A stretch of 14,007 nt of DNA from Clostridiales bacterium (lineage in GTDB: Bacteria; Bacillota_A; Clostridia; Christensenellales; Aristaeellaceae). Positions within the stretch are counted from its first letter, which is position 1; each line of letters starts with the position of its first letter. The translations under genes were made by a program, and so were the position numbers. The notes under the pieces are model-generated. The model was not told where the DNA came from, did no database searches, and worked only from the letters and a program-made list of their open reading frames with translations. Location of the stretch: assembly GCA_012514855.1 (NCBI GenBank), contig JAAYZL010000099.1, forward strand, positions 1-14,007, written 5' to 3'. Below are positions 1-7,016 of this stretch, piece after piece.

Positions 1-918
1 ACGCTCTACGAGGGCGAACTTGTCGAATACATGGGCGATACCTGGTTCTACCATTCCATCCCGTGGTACTACATCTACTATGACACGGATGACCGGGGCG
101 CGGGCTACGGCTATGTCATGTCGCAGCACCTTTGGAACTACGACAACACCGGCGCATCCTTGTTTTGGGTCGTGGCGGACGAGCGCGCGGATGTGCACTC
201 CGGCCCGGGCTTCGGCTATGAGGTCGTCAGAACGCTGGAGGTGGGCGAGCACGCCTTTTATCTCGGTGAGACCCGGTACGACAACAGGGGCGTTCCATGG
301 TATGAGGTGAGGATCCGAACGAACGAGTACGGATGGGTATCATCCCAGTATACCGAGCTTATCTCCGGGGCGCACGACACCGGGGAGGACATACTGCCGC
401 CCGAAGACGGCGAGGACACCGCGCCGGGCGAAGGCGGCGTCTATCTGGAGGCGACCGGAGACGTGAACATCCGCTCCGGCCCCGGGCTTGGCTATCGCGT
501 CCTGGGAACCATGCGCAGGGGGAATTACGCGCTCTATCTGAACGCGCAGGAGACCGACGCGCGCGGCGTGATTTGGTACGAGGTGTCCTTCGAAGGGGAC
601 ATCGGCTGGGTGTCGTCCCGATACAGCGAGTTTGTCTACGGGGATGCCGGTGAGGACGCCGCGCCCCACGACGAAGGCGACGACGATATGCCTCCTGGGG
701 AAGGCGGTAACTACGTCGTGGCGACGGGAAGCGTCAACCTGCGCTCCGGACCCGGCCTGAGCTATGACGACGTGGGCACGATGCGGGAGGGGGACCGCTT
801 GCCCTACGAGCACTCCCTGATCGTCGACGCGCGCGGCGTGGTCTGGTACAAGGTGTCCTTCAGGGGAGGCAGCGCTTGGGTGTCGTCCCGGTACAGCGAG
901 CTGCAAATGGCGCATTGA
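1..918 (+). CDS. Multi-SH3b-domain protein, C-terminal part (5' end outside window)
   Basis: The reading frame is open from base 1, so the gene starts upstream; the ATG at 31 is only an internal methionine. The visible 305 residues hold three clear bacterial SH3 (SH3b) repeats at about residues 55-120, 147-212 and 237-303, plus a degenerate aromatic-rich piece at 1-50. Each repeat has the R/H-SGPG-x-x-Y core, a GVxWYxV strand and an ending like WVSSxYSE. Acidic linkers rich in D, E, G and P (for example residues 121-146) separate them. Repeats 2 and 3 are exactly 270 bp apart and share long nearly identical DNA. In known families SH3b repeats bind peptidoglycan or other cell-surface ligands, often next to a hydrolase domain; any such domain would lie upstream. 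Function beyond surface binding cannot be stated. It appears unrelated to the genes that follow and is cut off from them by a hairpin. Confidence 0.85.
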   Translation, partial: TLYEGELVEYMGDTWFYHSIPWYYIYYDTDDRGAGYGYVMSQHLWNYDNTGASLFWVVADERADVHSGPGFGYEVVRTLEVGEHAFYLGETRYDNRGVPWYEVRIRTNEYGWVSSQYTELISGAHDTGEDILPPEDGEDTAPGEGGVYLEATGDVNIRSGPGLGYRVLGTMRRGNYALYLNAQETDARGVIWYEVSFEGDIGWVSSRYSEFVYGDAGEDAAPHDEGDDDMPPGEGGNYVVATGSVNLRSGPGLSYDDVGTMREGDRLPYEHSLIVDARGVVWYKVSFRGGSAWVSSRYSELQMAH

Positions 919-960
919 CCGAGAAGGAGGACGCGGGGGGAGCTTCCGGAGAAGGGGATA

Positions 961-1005
961 GAAAGGGCGGACGGCTCTGCGGGTTGCAGGGCCGTCCGCC
1001 CTTTC
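961..1005 (+). terminator. Perfect 15-bp hairpin after the SH3 gene, likely terminator
   Basis: Bases 961-975 pair perfectly with 991-1005, and CTGC at 977-980 can pair with GCAG at 986-989 inside the loop. It begins 42 bases after the SH3-protein stop codon, where a transcript end is expected. The T-tract is poor: CCCTTTC closes the stem and no run of T follows. Termination could therefore be partial, or the stem could mainly protect the mRNA 3' end. Confidence 0.6.
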
Positions 1006-1060
1006 CAACGGCTCCGCGGCATGGCCTCCTCCATGTGTAGCGGCGGCGGGCCGCGCCAAG

Positions 1061-1074
1061 CGTTACCGCTAACA
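1061..1074. promoter_or_regulatory. LacI-type operator O1 upstream of the regulator promoter
   Basis: The 14-mer CGTTACCGCTAACA has the central CG typical of LacI-family operators. Read on the minus strand it is TGTTAGCGGTAACG, matching the core of the palindrome at 2257-2270 (TGTTAGCGTTAACA) at 12 of 14 positions. It ends 6 bases before the -35 box of the regulator gene. This placement suggests autoregulation, either repression or a second anchor for looping to the stronger site about 1.2 kb downstream. The assignment is by similarity only. Confidence 0.6.
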
Positions 1075-1080
1075 TTATGA

Positions 1081-1109
1081 TTGACAAACCTCCTCCGTGT
1101 TGCTATGCT
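1081..1109 (+). promoter_or_regulatory. Sigma-A promoter of the LacI-family gene
   Basis: The -35 box TTGACA (1081-1086) is a perfect consensus. It is followed by a 17-base spacer and the -10 box TATGCT (1104-1109). TG at 1101-1102 forms an extended -10 (TGCTATGCT). The predicted start site near 1116 leaves a short leader with AGGAGG at 1129-1134 before the ATG at 1144. Confidence 0.8.
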
Positions 1110-1143
1110 GTGGGAAGGGCGGCGCGGGAGGAGGGGACAGCGC

Positions 1144-2178
1144 ATGACGACGATCGCCGACGTGGCCAGACAGGCGGGCGTTTCGATGATGACCGTCTCG
1201 CGCGTCATCAACAAGAGCGGGCGCGTCAGCGAGGAAACGCGAAAGCGCGTGCAGGACGCGATCGAGCGCCTCGGCTACCGCGCAAACATGGTCGCGCGGG
1301 GGCTGGCGACCGGGCGCAATCACCTGATCGCCTATGTCGTGTCGAACATCGGCAACCCGTTCTTCTCCAACGTCAGCATGGGCATCGAAAAAGCGTGCGT
1401 CGGGCGCGGATATTCCGTCATCGTGTACGATGTCAGCAGCGAAAAGAGCATGCTGGAGTGCGTCGACATGCTGATCGGGCGGCAGCTCGACGGGGTCGTC
1501 TTCCACCACCTGAACATCACGCGCGAGCAGGTTCAGCACCTGGCCTCCGGCGGCGTGCGCTGCGTGACCATCGACAACGAGGAGACGCTTCCGGAGACGG
1601 TCAGCGTCGATACGGACAACTACGCGGGCGCGCGCATGGCCGCGAGGCACCTGATCGAGAAGGGCCACCGCCGCATCGGCTGCATACGCGGCCTGATCGA
1701 CCCCGGCCTCAAGAACGGCGCCGCCGAATACATCGAGACGTTCCAGCGAAGGATCTGGCGCGACCGCACGAACGGCTTTCTGGACGAGCTTCGCGAGAAG
1801 GGGCTCGAGCCGACTTGCATGCACGAGGGCTCCGGCGGCACGCGCACGGGCTTTGCCTCCGGGCGCGAGCTGCTGATCCGGATACTCGACATGCCCGATC
1901 CGCCGACCGCCATCTACTGCGAGAACGACCTGATCGCGCTGGGCGCCCTGGGCGAGTGCCTCGAGCGGAAGACGCCCGTGCCGGAGCAATTGGCCATCGT
2001 CGGCCACGACGGTCTGGACTTCTGCGTGTACCTCTACCCGCGCGTGACGACCGTCCGGCAGCCGCAGTATGAGATCGGCCTGCTGGCCGCGGAAAAGCTG
2101 CTCGACTGCATCGAAACGGACCGCGCCGCCGAGCATATCGTCACGCAATCCTCGCTCTTCATCGGGGATACAACCTGA
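1144..2178 (+). CDS. LacI-family transcriptional regulator
   Basis: This 344-residue protein has the full LacI/GalR layout. The N-terminal helix-turn-helix is at residues 3-22 (TIADVARQAGVSMMTVSRVI), followed by a hinge around 44-60 (YRANMVARGLATGRN). A periplasmic-binding-protein-like effector domain fills residues 60-344, with motifs such as NPFF near 71 and PxAIYCENDLIALG. The ATG at 1144 is chosen because AGGAGG sits 9 bases upstream and the HTH begins at residue 3. A longer reading from TTG at 1081 would start on the promoter -35 box and is not credible. LacI proteins usually bind a small sugar-like ligand that releases them from DNA. Matching operators lie at 1061-1074 and 2254-2273, so it probably controls itself and the operon starting at 2337. 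The ligand is unknown, most likely the imported compound or a product of it. Confidence 0.93.
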   Translation: MTTIADVARQAGVSMMTVSRVINKSGRVSEETRKRVQDAIERLGYRANMVARGLATGRNHLIAYVVSNIGNPFFSNVSMGIEKACVGRGYSVIVYDVSSEKSMLECVDMLIGRQLDGVVFHHLNITREQVQHLASGGVRCVTIDNEETLPETVSVDTDNYAGARMAARHLIEKGHRRIGCIRGLIDPGLKNGAAEYIETFQRRIWRDRTNGFLDELREKGLEPTCMHEGSGGTRTGFASGRELLIRILDMPDPPTAIYCENDLIALGALGECLERKTPVPEQLAIVGHDGLDFCVYLYPRVTTVRQPQYEIGLLAAEKLLDCIETDRAAEHIVTQSSLFIGDTT

Positions 2179-2213
2179 TATTTTGTCCAAACTGCCTAAA
2201 TTTTGAAAAGCTA

Positions 2214-2242
2214 TTGACGATATGTGCGAAAACCGTTATAAT
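2214..2242 (+). promoter_or_regulatory. Strong sigma-A promoter of the transport/catabolic operon
   Basis: TTGACG (2214-2219), a 17-base spacer and a perfect TATAAT (2237-2242) make a near-consensus promoter. The upstream stretch 2179-2213 is A/T-rich compared with its surroundings, as in an UP element. The predicted start is near 2249, leaving a leader of about 88 bases. The palindromic operator begins 12 bases after the -10 box, so bound repressor would block initiation or escape. Confidence 0.85.
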
Positions 2243-2253
2243 GCTGTCGTGAC

Positions 2254-2273
2254 GGGTGTTAGCGTTAACACCC
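2254..2273. promoter_or_regulatory. LacI-type operator O2, 20-bp near-perfect palindrome
   Basis: GGGTGTTAGCGTTAACACCC has 8-base arms that pair exactly (GGGTGTTA / TAACACCC) around a CG centre, the classic LacI/GalR operator form. It covers about +6 to +25 of the promoter at 2214-2242, a standard repression position. The LacI-family gene immediately upstream is the obvious candidate to bind it, and a related site (1061-1074) lies before that gene. Confidence 0.85.
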
Positions 2274-2284
2274 ATCCGCCTTCT

Positions 2285-2309
2285 CCCGCGGACTCGGGTA
2301 AACCGCGGG
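2285..2309 (+). other. Leader hairpin in the operon 5' UTR
   Basis: CCCGCGG at 2285-2291 pairs perfectly with CCGCGGG at 2303-2309 across an 11-base loop. It lies between the operator and the ribosome site of the UroD-like gene (GGAGGGG, 2325-2331). No T-tract follows, so it is not a terminator. It may simply stabilise the 5' end of the mRNA. No recognised riboswitch was seen. Confidence 0.4.
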
Positions 2310-2336
2310 CCATGCGACGCTTTTGGAGGGGATTCC

Positions 2337-3431
2337 ATGACGCACCGGGAGAGGTTCCTGGCGGTTCTGCACGGCGGGATTCCGGATCGGATTCCGATCG
2401 TCTGCAACCTGACCATTCAGGCGGCGGAGAGGCTCGCGGAGGTCCTCGGCAAGGAGGTCGGCTTCGTGGACTCCTTCCTCGCGACCCGCATCTCGCACCG
2501 CGACATTTTGCTGGAACTCGGCAACGACGCCGTGCTGATCGCCGCGACGCGCGGCACACCCACGGTCGCGCTTCCCGACGGCGACGTCCGCGACGAATGG
2601 GGCATCGTCTACCGCACGGTCGGCTACTACGGGGAGGCGCACGGGCGCCCGCTGTCCGAGTGTGAGTCCATTGAGGATTTGGATAGGTATCAACTGCCCG
2701 ACCCGCTCGCGCCCGCGCGCTGGCTGCACGCCGCGGGCGAGGTCGCGAAATACGGGCGCGACTACGCGATCATCGGCGACCTCGAGGCGTGCATCTTCGA
2801 GCTCGCATGGAATCTCGTCGGGCTCGAAAAGTTCCTGATGGATCTGCTGACGGAGGAGGAGTACGTCGACCGGCTCCTCGACCGCATCGAGGCATACAGC
2901 ACCGCGTGCGGGCTGAAGATGATCGAGCTCGGCGCGGACATGATCTGGGCCGGCGACGACTTCGGCACGCAGAACGGCATGATGATATCGCCCGAAATCT
3001 GGCGCGAGCGGTTCAAGCCCCGCTACCGGCGGATGTTCGAGGCGTTTAAAAAGGCGAATCCCAAAATCAAAATCGCGTACCACTCCTGCGGGTCGATCGT
3101 GCCGATCATCCCGGAATACATAGAGATCGGGCTCGACTTCCTGAACCCCATCCAGCCGCAGGCGAAGGGCATGCATCTGGACGAGCTGTACCGGGAATAC
3201 GGCGATCGCGTCGGTTTCTTCGGCGGCGTCGACGTGCAGGGCGTGCTGCCCGACGGCACGCCCGAGGACGTGCGCAAGGAGGTCCGCCGCGTGATGGACG
3301 CCGTCGACCACTCCCCGCGCTTCATCATCGCGCCGGCGCACAACATACAGCCGGACACCTCGGTCGAAAACATACTGGCCTTCTTCGACGAGTCGATCCG
3401 ATACGGAAAAATCCCGAGGGGGGATTCGTGA
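2337..3431 (+). CDS. Uroporphyrinogen decarboxylase-fold (UroD/MtaA-like) protein
   Basis: This 364-residue protein has the UroD-superfamily pattern: N-terminal THRERFLAVLHGGIPDRIPI, GDDFGTQNGMMISPEIW at about 206-222, HSCGS at 249-253, GGVDVQG at 296-302, and APAHNIQPDTSVENI near the end. The start at 2337 is set by GGAGGGG 5 bases upstream; longer readings run back through the operator. True heme-pathway UroD carries an N-terminal arginine motif (PxWxMRQAGR) not seen here. The HxC (H249, C251) resembles the zinc site of corrinoid-dependent methyltransferases such as MtaA. The third ligand, a C-terminal cysteine in those enzymes, seems absent, with H335 nearby. It is the first gene of a LacI-controlled transport operon, so a catabolic step on the imported compound is likelier than heme synthesis. 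No corrinoid protein is in the window, so methyl transfer is unproven. Confidence 0.85.
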   Translation: MTHRERFLAVLHGGIPDRIPIVCNLTIQAAERLAEVLGKEVGFVDSFLATRISHRDILLELGNDAVLIAATRGTPTVALPDGDVRDEWGIVYRTVGYYGEAHGRPLSECESIEDLDRYQLPDPLAPARWLHAAGEVAKYGRDYAIIGDLEACIFELAWNLVGLEKFLMDLLTEEEYVDRLLDRIEAYSTACGLKMIELGADMIWAGDDFGTQNGMMISPEIWRERFKPRYRRMFEAFKKANPKIKIAYHSCGSIVPIIPEYIEIGLDFLNPIQPQAKGMHLDELYREYGDRVGFFGGVDVQGVLPDGTPEDVRKEVRRVMDAVDHSPRFIIAPAHNIQPDTSVENILAFFDESIRYGKIPRGDS

Positions 3432-3432
3432 T

Positions 3433-4932
3433 ATGGGCGATATCTTGGTGCTGGACAGGATCAACAAGAGCTTTCCCGGCGTGCAGGCGCTCAAGGACAT
3501 GAGCTTTTCCGTGCGCCGGGGCGAGGTGCACGCGATCTGCGGCGAAAACGGCGCGGGCAAATCGACGCTGATGAAGGTCGTCTCGGGCGTGTACCCGCAG
3601 GACTCCGGCGAAATCTTCATGGACGGCAAAAAGATCACGATCAAGAACCCGAACGACGCGTTCGATCAGGGCATCGCGATCATGTACCAGGAGACCTCGC
3701 TGTTCAACGAGATGACGATCCTCGAGAACATGTTTTTAAACCACGAGATCGTCAAAAAGATCGGCCCGATCCCGGTCTTGGACTTCAAGGCGATGGAGGA
3801 GCGCGTCGGCGCCATCTTCAAGAGGATGAACGTGGTGCTCGACCTGCGCGCGAAGGTCAAGGACATCGGCATGGCCTCGAAGCAGGTCGTCGAGATCGCG
3901 AAGGCGCTGACGTTCCATTCCAAAATCCTCATCATGGACGAGCCGACGGCGTCGCTCACCGACCGCGAGGTCGCCGCGCTGTTTGAGATCATCCGCGGCC
4001 TGAAGGCGGAGGGCGTCTCGATCGTCTACATATCGCACCGGCTCGAGGAGATCTTCGAGATCTGCGACCGCGTGACCGTGGTCCGCGACGGGGAGTTCAT
4101 CTCCTGCAGCGACGTGTCGGCCACGAACAAGGATAAACTCGTCGCCGACATGGTCGGGCGCGAGGTTTCGGCCTATTACCCGAAGGCGGAGGCCGAGATC
4201 GGCGAGATCGCGATCGAGCTCAAGAACATCAATCAGGGGAACCTCTTGCGCGACGTGAGCCTGAACGTGCGCCGCGGGGAGATCGTGGGCCTCGGCGGGC
4301 TGGCCGGCGCCGGCAGGACGGAGCTCGCGCAGGCGATCTGCGGCCTGACGAAGATCGATTCCGGAACGATATTCGTCGAGGGCAGGGAGACGAAGCTCGA
4401 TTCCTACCGAAAGGCGATGGGCAGGGGCATCGTGTACGTCACCGAGGATCGCGGGAAATACGGCCTGGTGCTCGGCATGGACATCAAGAAGAACATCACG
4501 CTCCCGCAGCTTCAAAATATCGCGAAGCTCAATATGATCGACTTCGCGCAGGAGCAGCGGATGGGCGACGACGCGATCCGCATGTTCGACATCATGGCGC
4601 CCAATTCCGACTTCGTCGTCGAAAACCTGTCCGGCGGCAACCAGCAGAAGGTCTCCGTCGCGCGCGCGACGGCGCTGAAGCCGAAAGTGATGATCCTCGA
4701 CGAGCCGACCCGCGGCGTCGACGTCGGCGCGAAGGCCGAGATCCACCGCATCATCGGGAACCTCGTCCGGCAGGGGCTGTCGATCCTGATGATCTCCTCG
4801 GAGCTCCCGGAGCTTCTCGGCATGTGCGACCGGATATACGTGATGAACGCGGGGCGCATCGTAGGCCTTTTCGACCGCGGCAGCGCGACGCAGGAGAGCA
4901 TACTCAAGGTCGCGCTCGAAACGAACGACTGA
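3433..4932 (+). CDS. CUT2-family sugar ABC importer ATPase, two nucleotide-binding domains
   Basis: This 499-residue protein has two fused ATPase domains, as in RbsA, RhaT and LsrA, and would power import through the two permeases that follow. Domain 1 has Walker A GENGAGKST (37-45) and Walker B ILIMDEPTASL, but its signature is degenerate (MASKQVVEIAKAL instead of LSGGQ). Domain 2 has a Walker A lacking the lysine (GLAGAGRTEL), as is usual in this family, with an intact LSGGNQQKV signature and VMILDEPTRGVDVG. Only one of the two composite ATP sites therefore looks fully consensus. The ATG at 3433 is one base after the previous stop, with a purine-rich GAGGGGGG site upstream, so translation is probably coupled. 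Substrate cannot be read from the ATPase. Confidence 0.95.
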   Translation: MGDILVLDRINKSFPGVQALKDMSFSVRRGEVHAICGENGAGKSTLMKVVSGVYPQDSGEIFMDGKKITIKNPNDAFDQGIAIMYQETSLFNEMTILENMFLNHEIVKKIGPIPVLDFKAMEERVGAIFKRMNVVLDLRAKVKDIGMASKQVVEIAKALTFHSKILIMDEPTASLTDREVAALFEIIRGLKAEGVSIVYISHRLEEIFEICDRVTVVRDGEFISCSDVSATNKDKLVADMVGREVSAYYPKAEAEIGEIAIELKNINQGNLLRDVSLNVRRGEIVGLGGLAGAGRTELAQAICGLTKIDSGTIFVEGRETKLDSYRKAMGRGIVYVTEDRGKYGLVLGMDIKKNITLPQLQNIAKLNMIDFAQEQRMGDDAIRMFDIMAPNSDFVVENLSGGNQQKVSVARATALKPKVMILDEPTRGVDVGAKAEIHRIIGNLVRQGLSILMISSELPELLGMCDRIYVMNAGRIVGLFDRGSATQESILKVALETND

Positions 4933-4948
4933 GGAAGGCGGACAACGT

Positions 4949-5953
4949 ATGAACATGACGCGCGCAACGGCCGGACCCTCCGCAAAGAAGCGCTCCATCA
5001 CCACCGAGGGCTTTCTCTCGATGCTGGTGGTCGCGATATTGGCCTTCCTCTATTTCGCCACGGGCGGCACCGCGGGCTTTTTCAGCGTCCAGAACATCAT
5101 CAACGTGATGCGCGTGTTCTCGTACCTGTTCATCGCGGGCATCGGCATGACGATGATCATCATCACCGGCAACATCGACATCTCGTTCGGCGCGGTCATC
5201 TCGGTCATCGCGATCGTGATGGCGGCCGTCAGCAAGCTCGACCCGTCGATCCCGTGGTACGTGTTCGTCCCCTGCGGCATGGTGGCGGGCGCGCTGCTGT
5301 GCGGCCTCAACGCGTGGATGATGGCGAAATTCAAGATCCCCTCGATGGTCATCACCCTCGCGACGACGCAGATCTACTACGGCGCGCTGCTGCTCTTGCT
5401 CGAGGGCTCGATCTACAACCTGCGCAAGAACTGGACGTGGATCTACAACAAGGCGAACCTGCTCGGCGGATATCTGCCGCTGTTGGTGCTGTTCGGGCTG
5501 ATACTGCTCGTCGTGTCGATCCTGTTCTTCCGCTACTCGCGGTTTGCGAAGAAGCTCTACGCGATCGGCAACAACAAGAGGGGCGCGGTCTACGCGGGCA
5601 TCAACGTCGACCGGACGCTGATCATCACCTACATGATCGCGGGCGCGCTGCTCGCGTTCAGCGCCACGATCCTCGCGACGTCCGGGACGCGCGTGACCTG
5701 CACGGTCGGCAACAACGTCGAGATGAAGATCATCGCGGCGGTCATCGTCGGCGGCACGAGCGCGGTCGGCGGCCTCGGAAACGTCTACGGGACGGCGATC
5801 GGCGCGCTGCTGCTCGCGATCATAAGCCCCGCGCTGACGCAATTGGGCATCAGCACGAACTGGACGGATCTGTGCACCGGCATCATCATCGTGGCGGCGA
5901 TCATCGTGAGCGCCTTCAGGAACATCAAAAGCACCGGCGTGAAGCGGGGATAG
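4949..5953 (+). CDS. CUT2-family ABC transporter permease 1
   Basis: This 334-residue integral membrane protein of the BPD_transp_2 (RbsC/RhaP/LsrC) family has about nine to ten hydrophobic segments. Family marks include TGNIDISFG (73-81), AIGNNKRGAVYAGI in a cytoplasmic loop, and GGTSAVGGLGNVYGT before the last helices. The N-terminal 18 residues are polar and basic. The ATG at 4949 has GAGGAAGG 10 bases upstream. The second permease starts 12 bases after its stop, so the channel is probably a heterodimer, as in rhamnose-type and AI-2-type systems, rather than the homodimer of ribose importers. Confidence 0.94.
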   Translation: MNMTRATAGPSAKKRSITTEGFLSMLVVAILAFLYFATGGTAGFFSVQNIINVMRVFSYLFIAGIGMTMIIITGNIDISFGAVISVIAIVMAAVSKLDPSIPWYVFVPCGMVAGALLCGLNAWMMAKFKIPSMVITLATTQIYYGALLLLLEGSIYNLRKNWTWIYNKANLLGGYLPLLVLFGLILLVVSILFFRYSRFAKKLYAIGNNKRGAVYAGINVDRTLIITYMIAGALLAFSATILATSGTRVTCTVGNNVEMKIIAAVIVGGTSAVGGLGNVYGTAIGALLLAIISPALTQLGISTNWTDLCTGIIIVAAIIVSAFRNIKSTGVKRG

Positions 5954-5965
5954 GAGGGCGCGCAT

Positions 5966-6967
5966 ATGGCGAAGAAGAAGTTCAAGTTCACCTACAACTA
6001 CGTGCTGATCGCGATCTGCGTCGGGCTGTTCGTGGTGTTCAGTTCGATCAACGCCTCGTTTTTCCGGTACGACTACATCATCGACATGGTGAAGCTCATC
6101 ACGGAAATCGGCATCATGGCGCTTCCGCTGACGCTGCTCATCATCATGGGCTGCATCGATTTCTCGATGTGCACGATCCTCTCGATGTCCGCGGCGCTGG
6201 GCGGCATCGTCGCCCACTATTTCGGCCCGCTGCCGGGGATTTTGACGAGCGTTTTGATCGGGCTTCTGTGCGGCGCGTTCAACGGCTTCATGGTCTCGAA
6301 GCTCAGGCTGCCGCCGCTGATCACGACGCTCGCGACGATGTACCTCTACCGGGGCATCGGCGTGGGCGCGACGCTCGCCTCCGGCTATGGCACGAACGTC
6401 GCCGCGACGCCGGTCGCGAGGTTTCTGGGCGCCGGCGCGATCGTCGGAATCCCCACGCAGATCTGGGTCATCGCGGTCATCGCGCTCGTCTTGCACGTCG
6501 TGCTCTCGCGGACGGTCTACGGGCGCACGCTCTACGCGATCGGGCTGAACGAAAACGCGACGCTGTTCGCCGGGATCGACGTGGTCAAGATCAAGTTCCT
6601 GACCTACGTGCTCGCGGGCTTCGTGTTCTCCATAGCGGGGCAGGTGTTGATGGGGCGCTTTTCGACGATGCAGTACGACTCGGCCGACGGGTATCTGATG
6701 CAGGTCATCATCGCGTGCGTGCTCGGCGGCACGAATATGCGCGGCGGGCACGGAAGCATCGGCGGGACGCTGCTCGGCGTGGCGACCATCGGCATACTCA
6801 AGGGAGGCATGAACGCGGTGCTGCTCCCGCAGACGCAGCAGAAGATCATCCTGGGCCTCGTGCTGCTCGCGAGCCTGATCGCCTTCCAGCTTCTCGAAGC
6901 GCACGACCTGAAGGCGAAGGGCAGGGCGCGCATCGCCGCGGCGGCCGAGGGCGCGGGCAAGGCATGA
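5966..6967 (+). CDS. CUT2-family ABC transporter permease 2
   Basis: This 333-residue membrane protein is the partner of the permease just upstream. It has about nine to ten hydrophobic segments and family motifs MGCIDFS (61-67), YAIGLNENATLFAGI and GGTNMRGGHGSIGGT. AGGAGGG lies 7 bases before the ATG at 5966 and overlaps the end of the previous gene. It is clearly different in sequence from permease 1, which argues for two distinct subunits instead of a recent duplication. Confidence 0.94.
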   Translation: MAKKKFKFTYNYVLIAICVGLFVVFSSINASFFRYDYIIDMVKLITEIGIMALPLTLLIIMGCIDFSMCTILSMSAALGGIVAHYFGPLPGILTSVLIGLLCGAFNGFMVSKLRLPPLITTLATMYLYRGIGVGATLASGYGTNVAATPVARFLGAGAIVGIPTQIWVIAVIALVLHVVLSRTVYGRTLYAIGLNENATLFAGIDVVKIKFLTYVLAGFVFSIAGQVLMGRFSTMQYDSADGYLMQVIIACVLGGTNMRGGHGSIGGTLLGVATIGILKGGMNAVLLPQTQQKIILGLVLLASLIAFQLLEAHDLKAKGRARIAAAAEGAGKA

Positions 6968-7016
6968 GAATGCACGCATCTGAAAGGGTGCGTTCAAATA
7001 AGGAGGAGGTCTGGAT

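Noticed and set aside
1081..1143. Longer LacI-family protein starting at TTG 1081
   Set aside because: The TTG is the -35 box of the promoter and would lie upstream of the transcript start. The ATG at 1144 has a good ribosome site and puts the HTH at the N-terminus, as in the family.
2256..2336. N-terminal extension of the UroD-like protein from ATG 2256
   Set aside because: It begins inside the operator palindrome, has no ribosome site, and the family-like sequence starts only at 2337 after GGAGGGG.
2337..3431. Heme biosynthesis hemE
   Set aside because: The N-terminal arginine motif of true uroporphyrinogen decarboxylase is missing, an HxC metal motif is present, and the operon context is transport and catabolism.
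6974..6993. Short inverted repeat ACGCA/TGCGT between permease 2 and the receptor gene
   Set aside because: It has only 5 bp of stem and no T-tract. It is too weak to call a regulatory or termination element.
4904..6997. 697-codon open frame on the minus strand
   Set aside because: It is antisense to the two permease genes. Its product is almost entirely charged residues (D, R, H, E), typical of reversed hydrophobic codons, with no recognisable domain.
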